64,000 nt of DNA from an uncultured Eubacteriales bacterium (lineage in GTDB: Bacteria > Bacillota > Clostridia > Oscillospirales > Acutalibacteraceae). Both the position numbers and the translations under genes were made by a program. The stretch spans positions 1-64,000 of the forward strand of contig CAJKBQ010000005.1 of assembly GCA_905198155.1 (NCBI GenBank), in the 5' to 3' direction. This document shows positions 35,386 to 44,554 of the stretch, piece by piece. The notes under the pieces are model-generated. The model saw only the letters and a list, made by a program, of their open reading frames with translations. It was not told the DNA's origin and did no database searches. Position 1 is the first letter of the stretch, and every line of letters starts with the position of its first letter.

Positions 35386-36042
35386 TCACATCACGTCGTA
35401 CCCATGTGCCTGCGCCAGCATCATGTCTTTCACCTTCATCAGGCGAATCTGCGTGCTGCGCTCGTTTTCGTCCAGCTTCATCGAAATTGCGCGAATCTGT
35501 GCCTGCGTCTGCGGAATCATCACATGTTCCAGCGCATTGACGCGGCGGCGCGTTTTTTCGATCTCCGCCGCCAGCAGCTGCGCCGATTTTTCCGCTTCCG
35601 CCAGACGGATCAAGTCCGGCAGCAGCCCGGCCAGCTGCGCGACCGCATCGTCCAGGTCGGCCGACGTAAATGCCAGCCCGTATGAATACACATCCGTCGG
35701 ATTCGGCGTCCGCGTCTGCATCGAAAACACCGGCAGTTCCACGCTCATCACGTTGCGCGTCCCCACGTCGATCGTCGTTTCCTGCTTGGCGGCCAGCAGC
35801 GCGGTGGACAGCGCTTCGTCCTGCATCACGGCGCGCGCCAGTACGAAATTTTTGTTCGCCTGCGCCACCGTGGCTTCCACCCGGGCACGCAGCGCCTGGT
35901 TTTCGCGCACCAAATCCAAAAACCGCCGCATCAGCTCGTCGCGCTTGTCTTTGAGCAGCTTGTGGCCGCGCTGCGCGGTTTCCAGCTTCTTTTTCAGCCG
36001 GGTCAGCTCCATCCGGGTGGGCGTCACATTCAATTCGGCCAT
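35386..36042 (-). CDS. ntpD: V-type ATPase subunit D
   Basis: This 218-residue coiled-coil protein is the central stalk (rotor shaft) of the V/A-type ATPase. It begins with the family motif NVTPTRMELTRLKKKL and consists of two long helices around a small middle domain. It is the last gene of the nine-gene operon, 18 bases after ntpB, in the usual A-B-D order, and is followed by a strong terminator. Confidence 0.95.
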   Translation of the reverse strand: MAELNVTPTRMELTRLKKKLETAQRGHKLLKDKRDELMRRFLDLVRENQALRARVEATVAQANKNFVLARAVMQDEALSTALLAAKQETTIDVGTRNVMSVELPVFSMQTRTPNPTDVYSYGLAFTSADLDDAVAQLAGLLPDLIRLAEAEKSAQLLAAEIEKTRRRVNALEHVMIPQTQAQIRAISMKLDENERSTQIRLMKVKDMMLAQAHGYDVM

Positions 36043-36060
36043 TTGCGCGCCTCCTTCCCG

Positions 36061-37440
36061 TTACGATTCGGACTTGCCGTAGTATTCATCCAGATACACG
36101 TCCTTGATCCGTTTCAGCTCGCTGCGCGGCAGCATCGACAGCAGCTTCCACCCGATGGACAGCGTCTCTTCGATGCTGCGGTTGGTCTGGAACCCCTGCG
36201 ACACATATTCCTGCTCGAACGCGTCGGCAAATTTGGCATACAGCCGATCCATCTCGGTCAGCGCCGCTTCGCCCAGCACCACCATCAGCTCGCGCGCTTC
36301 TTTGCCGCGCGCATATGCCGCGAACAGCTGGTTCATCGTGTTGGCGTGGTCGGCGCGCGTTTTGCCTTCGCCAATACCCTTGTCTTTCAGCCGGGACAGC
36401 GACGGCAGCACGTCGATCGGCGGCATCACGCCCTTGCGGTACAGTTCGCGCGACAGGATAATCTGCCCTTCGGTGATGTACCCGGTCAGGTCGGGAATCG
36501 GGTGGGTTTTGTCGTCCTCCGGCATGGTCAGGATCGGGATCAGCGTGATCGATCCGGGCTTGCCGCGCTGACGTCCGGCGCGCTCATACAGCGTCGCCAG
36601 ATTGGTATACATATACCCCGGGTACCCGCGCCGCCCCGGCACCTCTTTGCGCGCCGCCGACACTTCGCGCAGCGCGTCGGCATAGTTGGTGATGTCGGTC
36701 ATAATCACCAACACATGCATATCTTTTTCAAACGCCAGATACTCCGCCGCCGTCAGCGCCATGCGCGGCGTCGCCAGCCGCTCCACCGCCGGGTCGTTCG
36801 CCAGGTTCACGAACATGACCGTCCGTTCCAGTGCGCCCGTTTCGCGGAAGCTCTCCACGAAATAGTTGGACTCTTCAAACGTGATGCCCATGGCCGCGAA
36901 TACCACGGCGAACGGCTCATCGGTGCCGCGCACCTTGGCCTGCCGCGCAATCTGCGCCGCCAGCTGCGCGTGCGGCAGGCCGCTGGCCGAGAAAATCGGC
37001 AGCTTCTGCCCGCGCACCAGCGTGTTCAGCCCGTCGATGGCGGACACGCCCGTCTGAATAAACTCCTGCGGATAGCTGCGCGCCGCCGGATTCATCGGCG
37101 TGCCGTTGATGTCCATCCGCGCGTCCGGCAGGATCTCCGGCCCGTCGTCGATCGGATTGCCCAGCCCGTCGAACACGCGCCCCAGCATATCGGCCGACAC
37201 GCCCAGCTCCATGCTGCGGCCCAAAAAACGCACCTTGCTGTTTGACAGGTTAATCCCCGTCGAATTTTCGAACAGCTGCACCAACGCGTTGCTGCCGTCC
37301 ACTTCCAGCACTTTGCACCGGCGTTTTTCGCCGCTGGCCAGTTCAATCTCGCCCAGCTCGTCATACGCCACATGATCCACGCCGCGCACCAGCATCAGCG
37401 GTCCCGCCACTTCCTGGATGGTTCGGTACTCTTTCGGCAT
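36061..37440 (-). CDS. ntpB: V-type ATPase subunit B
   Basis: This 459-residue protein is the non-catalytic nucleotide-site subunit of the V1 ring. It lacks a Walker A motif and has the B-subunit words PHAQLAAQIARQA, ERRMALTAAEY-type region (MALTAAEYLAFE) and SLSRLKDKGIGEGKTR. It forms the A3B3 hexamer with NtpA. Its ATG overlaps the ntpA stop codon (TGATG), so translation of A and B is coupled, which helps keep them equal. Confidence 0.97.
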   Translation of the reverse strand: MPKEYRTIQEVAGPLMLVRGVDHVAYDELGEIELASGEKRRCKVLEVDGSNALVQLFENSTGINLSNSKVRFLGRSMELGVSADMLGRVFDGLGNPIDDGPEILPDARMDINGTPMNPAARSYPQEFIQTGVSAIDGLNTLVRGQKLPIFSASGLPHAQLAAQIARQAKVRGTDEPFAVVFAAMGITFEESNYFVESFRETGALERTVMFVNLANDPAVERLATPRMALTAAEYLAFEKDMHVLVIMTDITNYADALREVSAARKEVPGRRGYPGYMYTNLATLYERAGRQRGKPGSITLIPILTMPEDDKTHPIPDLTGYITEGQIILSRELYRKGVMPPIDVLPSLSRLKDKGIGEGKTRADHANTMNQLFAAYARGKEARELMVVLGEAALTEMDRLYAKFADAFEQEYVSQGFQTNRSIEETLSIGWKLLSMLPRSELKRIKDVYLDEYYGKSES

Positions 37441-39209
37441 CAGAATTCCTCCTTCCGACCGGCGCCCGCCGTCTGTTTTTGGATCTGCAGCATAATATCG
37501 TCATACTCCGCCGCCATTTGATCCACCGGCGTATATTTGAACCGACCGATCCGCTCGCGCACCGGCAGTGCCGCCAGCGCGTCGATGTCGCGTCCGTCCG
37601 CCAGCGCGGCGCTGGCTTCGTCGTAATATGCCAGCACCAGCCGCATCATCCGCAGCTGTTTTTCCAGCGGCGCATACGCGTCCACATCGTTGAACGCATC
37701 CTGCTGCAAATAGTCCTCGCGGATCGACCGCGCGGTTTCCATTTTCAGCCGATCGGGCGCGGACAGCGCGTCCATCCCGACCAGTTTTACGATTTCGTCG
37801 AGCGATGCTTCGTCCTGGAGCAGGCTGAGCATCCGTGCGCGCAGCTTCATCCAGTCGGGCGACACATGCGCGTCGTACCATTTGGCCAGCGTGTCTTCGT
37901 ACAGCGAATAGCTGCTCAGCCAGTTAATCGCCGGGAAATGCCGTTTGTATGCCAGCTGCGAATCCAGCCGCCAAAACACCTTCACAATGCGCAGCGTCGC
38001 CTGCGACACCGGCTCCGAAATATCGCCGCCCGGCGGCGATACCGCCCCGATCACCGACAGCGCGCCTTCGCGCCCTTCGCTGCCGCACGCGATCACGCGC
38101 CCGGCACGCTCGTAAAACTGCGCCAGCCGGCTGCCCAGGTACGCCGGGTAGCCTTCTTCGCCGGGCATTTCTTCCAGCCGGCCGGACATTTCGCGCAATG
38201 CTTCTGCCCAACGGGACGTGGAGTCTGCCATCAGCGCCACCGTGTAGCCCATATCGCGGAAATATTCTGCGATGGTGATCCCGGTGTAAATCGACGCCTC
38301 GCGCGCCGCCACCGGCATATCGGACGTATTGGCGATCAGCACGGTGCGCTCCATCAGCGAATGCCCGGTTTTGGGGTCGATCAGTTCGGGGAATTCGTTC
38401 AGCACGTCGGTCATCTCGTTGCCGCGCTCGCCGCAGCCGATATATACGATAATATCCGCCGCCGCCCATTTGGCCAGCTGATGCTGCACCACCGTTTTGC
38501 CCGACCCGAACGGTCCCGGAATCGCCGCCACGCCGCCGCGCGCGATGGGGAACATCGTGTCAACCGTGCGCTGCCCCGTCACCAGCGGCTCGGTCGGCGG
38601 CAGTTTTTTCTTGTACGGGCGGCCGACGCGCACCGGCCACTTCTGCATCAGCGTCACCGGCTGCACCGCGCCGTTGGCGGTTTCGATCTCCGCCACCGGC
38701 TCCGTCACGGTAAAATCGCCTGCCGCAATCGACCGCACCGTGCCGATCACGCCTGCCGGCACCATGATTTTGTGCAGCACGATGTCGGTCTCCTGTACCG
38801 TGCCGATCACGTCGCCGCCGGTCACGGCGTCGCCGACCACAGCCGTCGGTGTGAAATGCCATTTTTTCTCGCGATTCAGCGGCGGCACTTCGACGCCGCG
38901 GCGCAGGTTGGGTCCTGCCTGGCGCATAATCTCTGCCAGCGGGCGCTGAATCCCGTCAAAAATCGACTGGATCAGCCCCGGCCCCAGCTCCACGCTCAGC
39001 GGCGCGCCGGTCGATTCCACCGGTGCGCCCGGCGCCAGCCCGGCGGTTTCTTCATACACTTGGATCGACGCGCGGTCGCCGTGCATCTCGATGATCTCAC
39101 CGATCAGCCGTTCCTCGCTGACGCGCACCACGTCAAACATATTGGCGTCGCGCATCCCGGAGGCCACCACCAGCGGACCGGCGACTTTTTGGATGGTTCC
39201 TTTACTCAT
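37440..39209 (-). CDS. ntpA: V-type ATPase catalytic subunit A
   Basis: This 589-residue protein hydrolyses or makes ATP in the V1 head. Walker A is GPFGSGKT (232-239), and the A-specific insertion (about 110-195) is present, which separates it from F-type beta subunits. Later motifs include IYIGCGERGNEM-like IVYIGCGERGNEMT and the ADSTSRWAEALREMSGRL signature. The ATG at 39209 was chosen because the protein then starts MSKGTIQKVAGPLVVA; an extension to 39227 has no similarity. It follows ntpF by 50 bases. Confidence 0.97.
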   Translation of the reverse strand: MSKGTIQKVAGPLVVASGMRDANMFDVVRVSEERLIGEIIEMHGDRASIQVYEETAGLAPGAPVESTGAPLSVELGPGLIQSIFDGIQRPLAEIMRQAGPNLRRGVEVPPLNREKKWHFTPTAVVGDAVTGGDVIGTVQETDIVLHKIMVPAGVIGTVRSIAAGDFTVTEPVAEIETANGAVQPVTLMQKWPVRVGRPYKKKLPPTEPLVTGQRTVDTMFPIARGGVAAIPGPFGSGKTVVQHQLAKWAAADIIVYIGCGERGNEMTDVLNEFPELIDPKTGHSLMERTVLIANTSDMPVAAREASIYTGITIAEYFRDMGYTVALMADSTSRWAEALREMSGRLEEMPGEEGYPAYLGSRLAQFYERAGRVIACGSEGREGALSVIGAVSPPGGDISEPVSQATLRIVKVFWRLDSQLAYKRHFPAINWLSSYSLYEDTLAKWYDAHVSPDWMKLRARMLSLLQDEASLDEIVKLVGMDALSAPDRLKMETARSIREDYLQQDAFNDVDAYAPLEKQLRMMRLVLAYYDEASAALADGRDIDALAALPVRERIGRFKYTPVDQMAAEYDDIMLQIQKQTAGAGRKEEF

Positions 39210-39259
39210 ATCGCTGCTCCATTCCACATCTTCGCTCGGAATTGTTGAAAATTCTCTGT

Positions 39260-39580
39260 TTACGAATTGGCCAGCAGATCCGACCCCACGGCGCGTTCCA
39301 CCGCCCGGTGGACGTTCCGCATCCCGATCCCCGTGTTACCGGACACGCCCGGGATGGGAATCAGCGCCGGGAGCGTGCGGTGCGCGTACGCGTCCAGCAC
39401 GTCCGGAATCTGCCCGGCCAGCTGCTCGGTGAGGAAGATCACGCCGTAGCCGTTTTCCGCCAGCGTGCGAATCTGCTCCGCCGCCGCGCGCCCGTCCTCA
39501 ATCGGGAAAATTTTCAGTCCCAGCGCCACATAGCCGTAAATGCTGTCGCGGTCGCCGATCACTGCAATCGGATAATTCAT
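39260..39580 (-). CDS. ntpF: V-type ATPase subunit F
   Basis: This 106-residue protein is the small central-stalk subunit F. It starts NYPIAVIGDRDSIYGYVALG, the family N-terminal Rossmann-like strand, and ends in a short helix. The ATG at 39580 is preceded by AAGGAG at a rather long spacing of 12 bases. A larger frame continues upstream but runs over ntpC and has no similarity, so it is not used. Position between C and A is standard. Confidence 0.93.
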   Translation of the reverse strand: MNYPIAVIGDRDSIYGYVALGLKIFPIEDGRAAAEQIRTLAENGYGVIFLTEQLAGQIPDVLDAYAHRTLPALIPIPGVSGNTGIGMRNVHRAVERAVGSDLLANS

Positions 39581-39606
39581 CGCGGATTCCGTCTCCTTTC
39601 CGGCCG

Positions 39607-40569
39607 TCAATACAGTGTGCGGATCCGTGCCCGCACCGCATCGTCCGGCAGCCCGTTGTGCTTGGCGGACAGGATGATCCGCACCGTTTTGATCTCGTTT
39701 TCTTTGCCCAGCACATACGCCGCCAGCGGCTCCGGCCCAAACGGCTTGGTCTTGGCCCCGGCCAGCGCATCGATCACCGCGTTGTCGCACCAGGTTTCAA
39801 ACGCCGCCATCGAGCTGCGCAGCGCGTCGGCCGCCGCTGCATATGGCGTCAGCGCCAGCGCGTCCGGCACGCTGTCCGCACCGTCCCGCACCGCCCGGTC
39901 GATCAGCGCCGGGACGTCGAGCGTGGGGCAATCCACCGTCGCCCGCCGCATGAACGATGCGCTTTTCTGCATCCGCGCGCACCGCACCACGGTTTTGATA
40001 TCCGCCTGTGCAGCCATCAGCGCCGCATACTGCGCCAAAAATGCGCATCCGCTCGCCTGCCCGAACGCCAGCATCGCCCGCAGCTGCGCCGTGTCCAAAA
40101 TCATGTCCGTCCGCTGGCCGTCGCCGGTTTCCAGCAGCACCGTCAGCGCTTCCGCCGCCGGTGCCTGCATATCGGCCGGCAGCGCCGAAAAATCGCGCGC
40201 CGTCACCGCCTTGCGGATCGTCTCCGGCGGCACCCGCCCTTCCGGCAGAAACAGCAGCGCGCAATCGGTAGACGTCACCACGCCTTTGATGGCGGCTTTG
40301 GCATTGTGATAATCGCTGCGGCACAGCAGCACGTCAAACACGTGCAGATCCGGTGCCAGCTCGCGCAGCAGTGTCCATGCGTCGGCCATCTCGGCGGACA
40401 GCATCTCCGCCGCCGTACCGCGCGCCGGGTATCCGCGGTCGGCCAGAATGCGGCGGCATTCGGCCTCGTCCGCCGCCGTCAGCAGCCGATCCAGGTCGGC
40501 CCGCGTCAGCAGCCGGCTTTCGTGTGCGCGCACCCGCGCGACCGCATATGCGTAATCGGTTTCCCGCAT
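39607..40569 (-). CDS. ntpC: V-type ATPase subunit C
   Basis: This 320-residue, mostly helical protein is the V/A-type subunit C (the d-subunit of eukaryotes) that links the central stalk to the K ring. It starts MRETDYAYAVARVRAHESRL, a normal family N-terminus, and AAGGAGG precedes the ATG. The three-fold helical repeat fold is expected but cannot be seen directly. Order E-C-F-A is standard. Confidence 0.92.
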   Translation of the reverse strand: MRETDYAYAVARVRAHESRLLTRADLDRLLTAADEAECRRILADRGYPARGTAAEMLSAEMADAWTLLRELAPDLHVFDVLLCRSDYHNAKAAIKGVVTSTDCALLFLPEGRVPPETIRKAVTARDFSALPADMQAPAAEALTVLLETGDGQRTDMILDTAQLRAMLAFGQASGCAFLAQYAALMAAQADIKTVVRCARMQKSASFMRRATVDCPTLDVPALIDRAVRDGADSVPDALALTPYAAAADALRSSMAAFETWCDNAVIDALAGAKTKPFGPEPLAAYVLGKENEIKTVRIILSAKHNGLPDDAVRARIRTLY

Positions 40570-40588
40570 CCGTCTGCCTCCTTTGCCG

Positions 40589-41179
40589 TCAGTCGAACAG
40601 GATACGGTTCACCATATCCTGCAATTCCGCGCGGCAGTCGTCCAGCTGCGCCGCCAGCGTGCCGTTTTCCTCGATATCGCCGTACACCAGCACAAATCCG
40701 TTTTCGATCGCGCGCGGCTGCGCCGAAATGTGCAGCGTTCCGCGCCCGGCCAGCGCCGCGTTCAGCCGCGATTCAAAATCGCCCGGCAGCCGCTGCAAAT
40801 CCGCCGCCGAAAGCACCATCTTTCCGTCGCCCGGCTGCGCCGCACGCGCCGCCATCCGCAGCATCCGGTCAAAATATGCATCGTCCGGCAGCGCCGCAAT
40901 CCGCCGCACCGCTTCGTCCAGCACCGATGCAATCTGCGCCTGTTTTTCCGCCAGCAGCTGCCGCCGGCCGTCGGCCGCAGCCGCAGCCGATGCACGCGCC
41001 ACCTCGGCGTCCGCATGATTTCGCGCGGCCGCAGCCGCCTGCGCGGCGGCACGGTCGGCCGCCGTCTGCGCAAACGCCACCTGCTCGTCGGCTGCCCGCT
41101 GCGCCTGCGCAATCAGCGCATCGGCCTCCTGCTGCGATTGCTGCCGAATTTGCGCTGCGATTTTTTCCAGTCCGTTCAT
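40589..41179 (-). CDS. ntpE: V-type ATPase subunit E
   Basis: This 196-residue peripheral-stalk subunit has a long Ala- and Gln-rich N-terminal helix (about 1-85) followed by a globular C-terminal domain with RLNAALAGRGTLHISAQPRAIE (shortened here to LNAALAGRGTL). It pairs with the G/H-type subunit at the start of the operon to form the stators. The ATG at 41179 (MNGLEKIAAQ) is chosen over one nine bases earlier because AAAGGA sits nine bases before it. Confidence 0.9.
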   Translation of the reverse strand: MNGLEKIAAQIRQQSQQEADALIAQAQRAADEQVAFAQTAADRAAAQAAAAARNHADAEVARASAAAAADGRRQLLAEKQAQIASVLDEAVRRIAALPDDAYFDRMLRMAARAAQPGDGKMVLSAADLQRLPGDFESRLNAALAGRGTLHISAQPRAIENGFVLVYGDIEENGTLAAQLDDCRAELQDMVNRILFD

Positions 41180-41219
41180 CCTGCTCATCCTTTCTGATGC
41201 AGCGCAGTCCCGCGCGCCG

Positions 41220-41705
41220 TCAAACCGGCAGCCCGTTGACGCCGACTACCGCCAGAATCGAGATCAGCAGTGCAAAAATCGCATACGTTTCGACCATCGC
41301 CGGGAACAGCAGCGACTTGCCGAACTGATCCGGCCGCTTGGCCACCAGCCCGATCGACGCCACCGCCGCGCGCGACTGCCGAATCGCGGACCACAAGCCC
41401 ACAAACGCAATCGGCAGCGCCGCCGCCAGATACAGCAGTCCCTTCGCCGTGCTCAGCGCGGCAAAATTCCCGCCCAGCACGCCGATGCTGCTCAGCATGA
41501 TAAACGCCACCAGCAGCCCGTAAATGCCCTGCGTACCGGGCAGCAGCTGCAACAGCAGCGCCTTGCTGAACTTGCCGGGATCTTCCGTCGTCAATCCGGC
41601 CGCGGCTTCGCCCGCGATGCCCACGCCGATGGCCGATCCAATCCCCGGCATCAGCGCCGCCAATGCCGTTCCGGTGAGTGCGAATACAATTCCGAGGTTT
41701 TCCAT
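41220..41705 (-). CDS. ntpK: V-type ATPase rotor-ring subunit K
   Basis: This 161-residue four-helix proteolipid forms the ion-carrying ring of V0. Helix 2 has LPGTQGIYG with T58 and Q59, helix 3 has Q110 in SAIRQS, and helix 4 has the essential E139 in PAMVETYAIF. In the sodium-pumping Enterococcus hirae NtpK, Na+ is held by a Leu, Thr, Gln, Gln and Glu in these same places, so a Na+-coupled enzyme is likely. Helices 1 and 2 resemble 3 and 4, as expected of a gene-duplicated 16-kDa type. The ribosome site is AAAGGA 11 bases before the ATG. Confidence 0.95.
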   Translation of the reverse strand: MENLGIVFALTGTALAALMPGIGSAIGVGIAGEAAAGLTTEDPGKFSKALLLQLLPGTQGIYGLLVAFIMLSSIGVLGGNFAALSTAKGLLYLAAALPIAFVGLWSAIRQSRAAVASIGLVAKRPDQFGKSLLFPAMVETYAIFALLISILAVVGVNGLPV

Positions 41706-41752
41706 GATGAAAATCGTCCTTTCTGATTTTGAATGCCATGCAATCGCCCGCG

Positions 41753-43759
41753 TCAGGCGTGCTTTTCCAATTGAATATATTCGTTCGTGCGTGCAAACGG
41801 GCGGAACGGTTCGCCGCCGCCCTCGTAAAACTTTCCGAAAAACTCTACGTATTGAAGCCGGTTGGTGTGTACATATGCGCCCAGCAGGTTGATCCCGATG
41901 TTGAACGTGTGGCCGATCAGGAACACGATCACGAACAGAATCGCGCCGCCGACGCCGCCGCCGAGCATACTGCCCATCTGGTTGATTACCTGCGCGATCA
42001 CGCCGGTTGCCAGCCCCAGCGCCAGCAGCCGGGAGTAAGAGAGAATGTCGCTCAGGTAGCTGGTCACGCCGTACAGGCCATACACGCCTTTCAGCAGCCG
42101 AATTACCGGCTTGTGCGACGCGCGCCCCGCGGTCAGGATAATCCCCACCGCGCTGGCCGCCGCGACGACCTGCGCCGCCCACACCGCGCCAACCGGAATC
42201 GCCCATTGCACCCCGGCGATCCCCTGGAACAGTTCCGTGCTGCACAGCCATACGATCAGCCCCGTAATCAGCCCGTACCACAGCCCCACGTCAAATATCG
42301 CGTCCGACTTGCGCCCGGCCCGCCACAGCTGATAAAACTGAATGCCCAGCCCGGTGTACAGATGAATAATCCCCACCAGGAACGAAAACATCAGCAGCCG
42401 CATCGGATCGTCGATCGGCGCGAACCACAGCGGCGGAATCGTGAAATCGGAATGGAAGAACGTCCGGGCGATCACCGCCGGCGCATCGCCGAACCATCCG
42501 CCGAACAGCACGCCCCACACTGCCGTTGAGATCCCGCAGTAAAAGAACATTTGCAGCATCTTTTTCAGCTCTGCGCGCATCCGCGGGAATTTTTTGACCA
42601 CAATCCCGCAGCCGACCGCCATCAGAATCCCGTACGCCGCGTCCGACAGCATCATCCCGAACAATACATAGTAAAACGCCGCCATAATCGCCGTTGGGTC
42701 AATGTCGCGCTTTGACGGCATGCTGTACATTTCCACCACCGTTTCCGCCGGCGCGGCCACGCGGTTGTTGTGCAGCAGCACCGGCGGCTGCGCGTCCGCG
42801 TCCGGCTCGGCAAACGATACATACGCGTCATACGGTTCCAGCGCGCGTTCCAGCGCGCCTTCCGCCGGCTGCGGGATGTACCCTTCCAGCACAAACACGT
42901 TTTTGCTCTGCGCCAGCCGGTCAATCACCTGGTATTTCACCTTGCGTGACGCATAATAATCCGCCAGAAACTCAATCCGCGGCCGCATCGGCGCCAGGTC
43001 AACGATCTGCCGTTCCAGCGCCGCGCGCGTTTCGTCCTGCTGCGCCCGGCGCGCCGTCAGCGAATCGATCTTCGCCCGCGGCACCTGACTGGTCTGTACC
43101 GACGGCGCCGCAAAGCCCATCGCCCGCAGCGCATCGTACACCGCCGCCCGCTGTTCCTTTATGCAGAGCACAAACACCGCCGTCTGGTCGGGCGACTCGG
43201 AGACAATCTCCGCGTGAATCGCGTCCACCTCCGGAATCCGCTCCGCCAGCCGGCTCAGCAGCTGCGTCAGCGTTACCGGCTCCGGCAGTACGCCGATCAG
43301 CGCCGCCGTGTGCGCCGTGCCCGGGAACGCCAGCGATACATCCAGCCCCGCCCACGGACGCAGCGCATCCGCCTTGGTTTGCAGCCGGGTTGCCTCCGCC
43401 GTGCATTCGGCGATTTTCCGTGCCAGCGACGTCAGCTTCCGCGCCGCGGCGATGGCTTCTTCATGCGTCGCCACCTGCTCGGCAAATTCCGCATCGGTCA
43501 ATATCCGCGCGCCGCCGAGCGTGTCGGCCAGCGATTTTTTCTCCGGCGCGTACCGGTTCAGGATTTCGAGTGCCTGCTGTACCGTCCGCGTGCACCGGTC
43601 CAGGTGCGCGCGCATCTGTGCGCTGTCCGACCGCGAAAATCCGGCTTCCGCCGCCTCCGTCACCTCAACTGCGCCCATCCGCTGCACCAGTTCCAGCAGC
43701 TTTTTCCGCTGCCGCTGCATCCCGATCAGCTGCACCCGTTTCATTGCAATGGTTGCCAT
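41753..43759 (-). CDS. ntpI: V-type ATPase subunit I
   Basis: This 668-residue protein (subunit a of eukaryotes) has a cytosolic N-terminal half with coiled coil (to about residue 330) and a C-terminal membrane half of seven or eight helices (FYYVLFGMMLSDAAYG, then GGVGGAILFVIVFLIGHTFNI near the end). It forms the ion channel with the K ring; an essential arginine is expected in the penultimate helices but cannot be assigned with certainty. GGAGG lies seven bases before the ATG. Length is normal for the family. Confidence 0.95.
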   Translation of the reverse strand: MATIAMKRVQLIGMQRQRKKLLELVQRMGAVEVTEAAEAGFSRSDSAQMRAHLDRCTRTVQQALEILNRYAPEKKSLADTLGGARILTDAEFAEQVATHEEAIAAARKLTSLARKIAECTAEATRLQTKADALRPWAGLDVSLAFPGTAHTAALIGVLPEPVTLTQLLSRLAERIPEVDAIHAEIVSESPDQTAVFVLCIKEQRAAVYDALRAMGFAAPSVQTSQVPRAKIDSLTARRAQQDETRAALERQIVDLAPMRPRIEFLADYYASRKVKYQVIDRLAQSKNVFVLEGYIPQPAEGALERALEPYDAYVSFAEPDADAQPPVLLHNNRVAAPAETVVEMYSMPSKRDIDPTAIMAAFYYVLFGMMLSDAAYGILMAVGCGIVVKKFPRMRAELKKMLQMFFYCGISTAVWGVLFGGWFGDAPAVIARTFFHSDFTIPPLWFAPIDDPMRLLMFSFLVGIIHLYTGLGIQFYQLWRAGRKSDAIFDVGLWYGLITGLIVWLCSTELFQGIAGVQWAIPVGAVWAAQVVAAASAVGIILTAGRASHKPVIRLLKGVYGLYGVTSYLSDILSYSRLLALGLATGVIAQVINQMGSMLGGGVGGAILFVIVFLIGHTFNIGINLLGAYVHTNRLQYVEFFGKFYEGGGEPFRPFARTNEYIQLEKHA

Positions 43760-43787
43760 GGCTTCACCTCCTGTTCCGCCGCGCCGT

Positions 43788-44102
43788 TCACGCGTCCGCC
43801 AGCCGATCCATCACCGCGCGCACCGCCGCTTCGCGCCGCGCCTGCGCCTGCGCCCGCAGTGCCTCCACGCGCGTATCCAGCTCGGTCTGCTGCGCATCGC
43901 GCGCCCGGTCGGCCTGCTGCTGCGCCGCCTGATGCAGTTCGGCAGCCTGCTGCGCGGCCTGTGCCTGCTGCGCCGCCTGAATCGCCGCAATCCGCGCTTT
44001 TGCATCCGCCTGAATTTCGGCGCATCGTTCCTGCGCCGCCGTCAACCGGTCGGCGGCGGCCTGTTCTTCGTTCCGAATGAACTGAACCGCTTCCAATGCC
44101 AT
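43788..44102 (-). CDS. V-type ATPase peripheral-stalk subunit G/H-like
   Basis: This 104-residue protein is almost one long helix rich in Ala, Gln, Arg and Glu (heptad pattern throughout), and is the first gene of the V-ATPase operon, where clostridia and archaea carry the AhaH or NtpF/G-like stator subunit that pairs with E. The ATG at 44102 has an exact AAAGGAGG ribosome site seven bases before it; an upstream in-frame ATG at 44213 has none. Similarity at the residue level is low-complexity, so the subunit call rests on position and shape. Confidence 0.75.
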   Translation of the reverse strand: MALEAVQFIRNEEQAAADRLTAAQERCAEIQADAKARIAAIQAAQQAQAAQQAAELHQAAQQQADRARDAQQTELDTRVEALRAQAQARREAAVRAVMDRLADA

Positions 44103-44201
44103 CGATTCAACCTCCTTTTTGTTCCATTGGGAATTCAATTCGCATTTTCTCGACTTATTTCCTGCAAAATCGAATTCTGCCAACGGGACATCTTGTTTTG
44201 T

Positions 44202-44230
44202 ATTATACGCCATTTTTTCGATAAAATCAA
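44202..44230 (-). promoter_or_regulatory. Promoter of the V-ATPase operon
   Basis: Minus-strand TTGATT and a perfect TATAAT are spaced by 17 bases. It leaves a leader of about 95 bases before the first gene, with no obvious riboswitch. Confidence 0.8.
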
Positions 44231-44514
44231 GTATTCTTCCGGTTCTTTATCAGAAAATTCACAATTCATTCGGGATTTTGTCATGCAGCCTACCTGTCCG
44301 CGTTGCTTCCCGAATCTTCTCCGGCGTGCAGTTTATGCATAATTATCCTGCATATATTTCAAAAAAACGTCCGAACTGTGCTTTCTTCAATCAAAATTGA
44401 ATTCCCAATTGTTTCGTCCATGGTTTGGCGATTTCGCCACAATATTTTGATTTCCCGCGCAATTTATATTCCGGAATCGCACATATTTTTCTCAATAAAA
44501 CTTGATGCAGCCCG
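44231..44514. other. AT-rich gap without a recognised gene
   Basis: Between the V-ATPase promoter and the DgoK-gene terminator, about 280 bases are much richer in A and T than the flanks. No open frame in it looks like a protein gene, and no tRNA, repeat or clear stem was seen. It could hold upstream regulatory sites of the V-ATPase promoter. Confidence 0.6.
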
Positions 44515-44550
44515 CAAAAAACCGGGTGTCCCCGCGAAGGAACACCCGGT
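44515..44550 (-). terminator. Terminator of the iclR-eda-dgoK operon
   Basis: On the minus strand ACCGGGTGT and ACACCCGGT enclose a 12-base loop and are followed by TTTTTT. It begins five bases after the dgoK stop codon. Confidence 0.9.
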
Positions 44551-44554
44551 AAGA

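Noticed and set aside
43788..44213. A longer first V-ATPase gene starting at 44213
   Set aside because: That extension has no ribosome site and would begin in the promoter -10 region, while the ATG at 44102 has AAAGGAGG.
44231..44514. A riboswitch or small RNA in the AT-rich gap
   Set aside because: No conserved core, terminator pair or strong stem was found apart from the terminator at its left edge.
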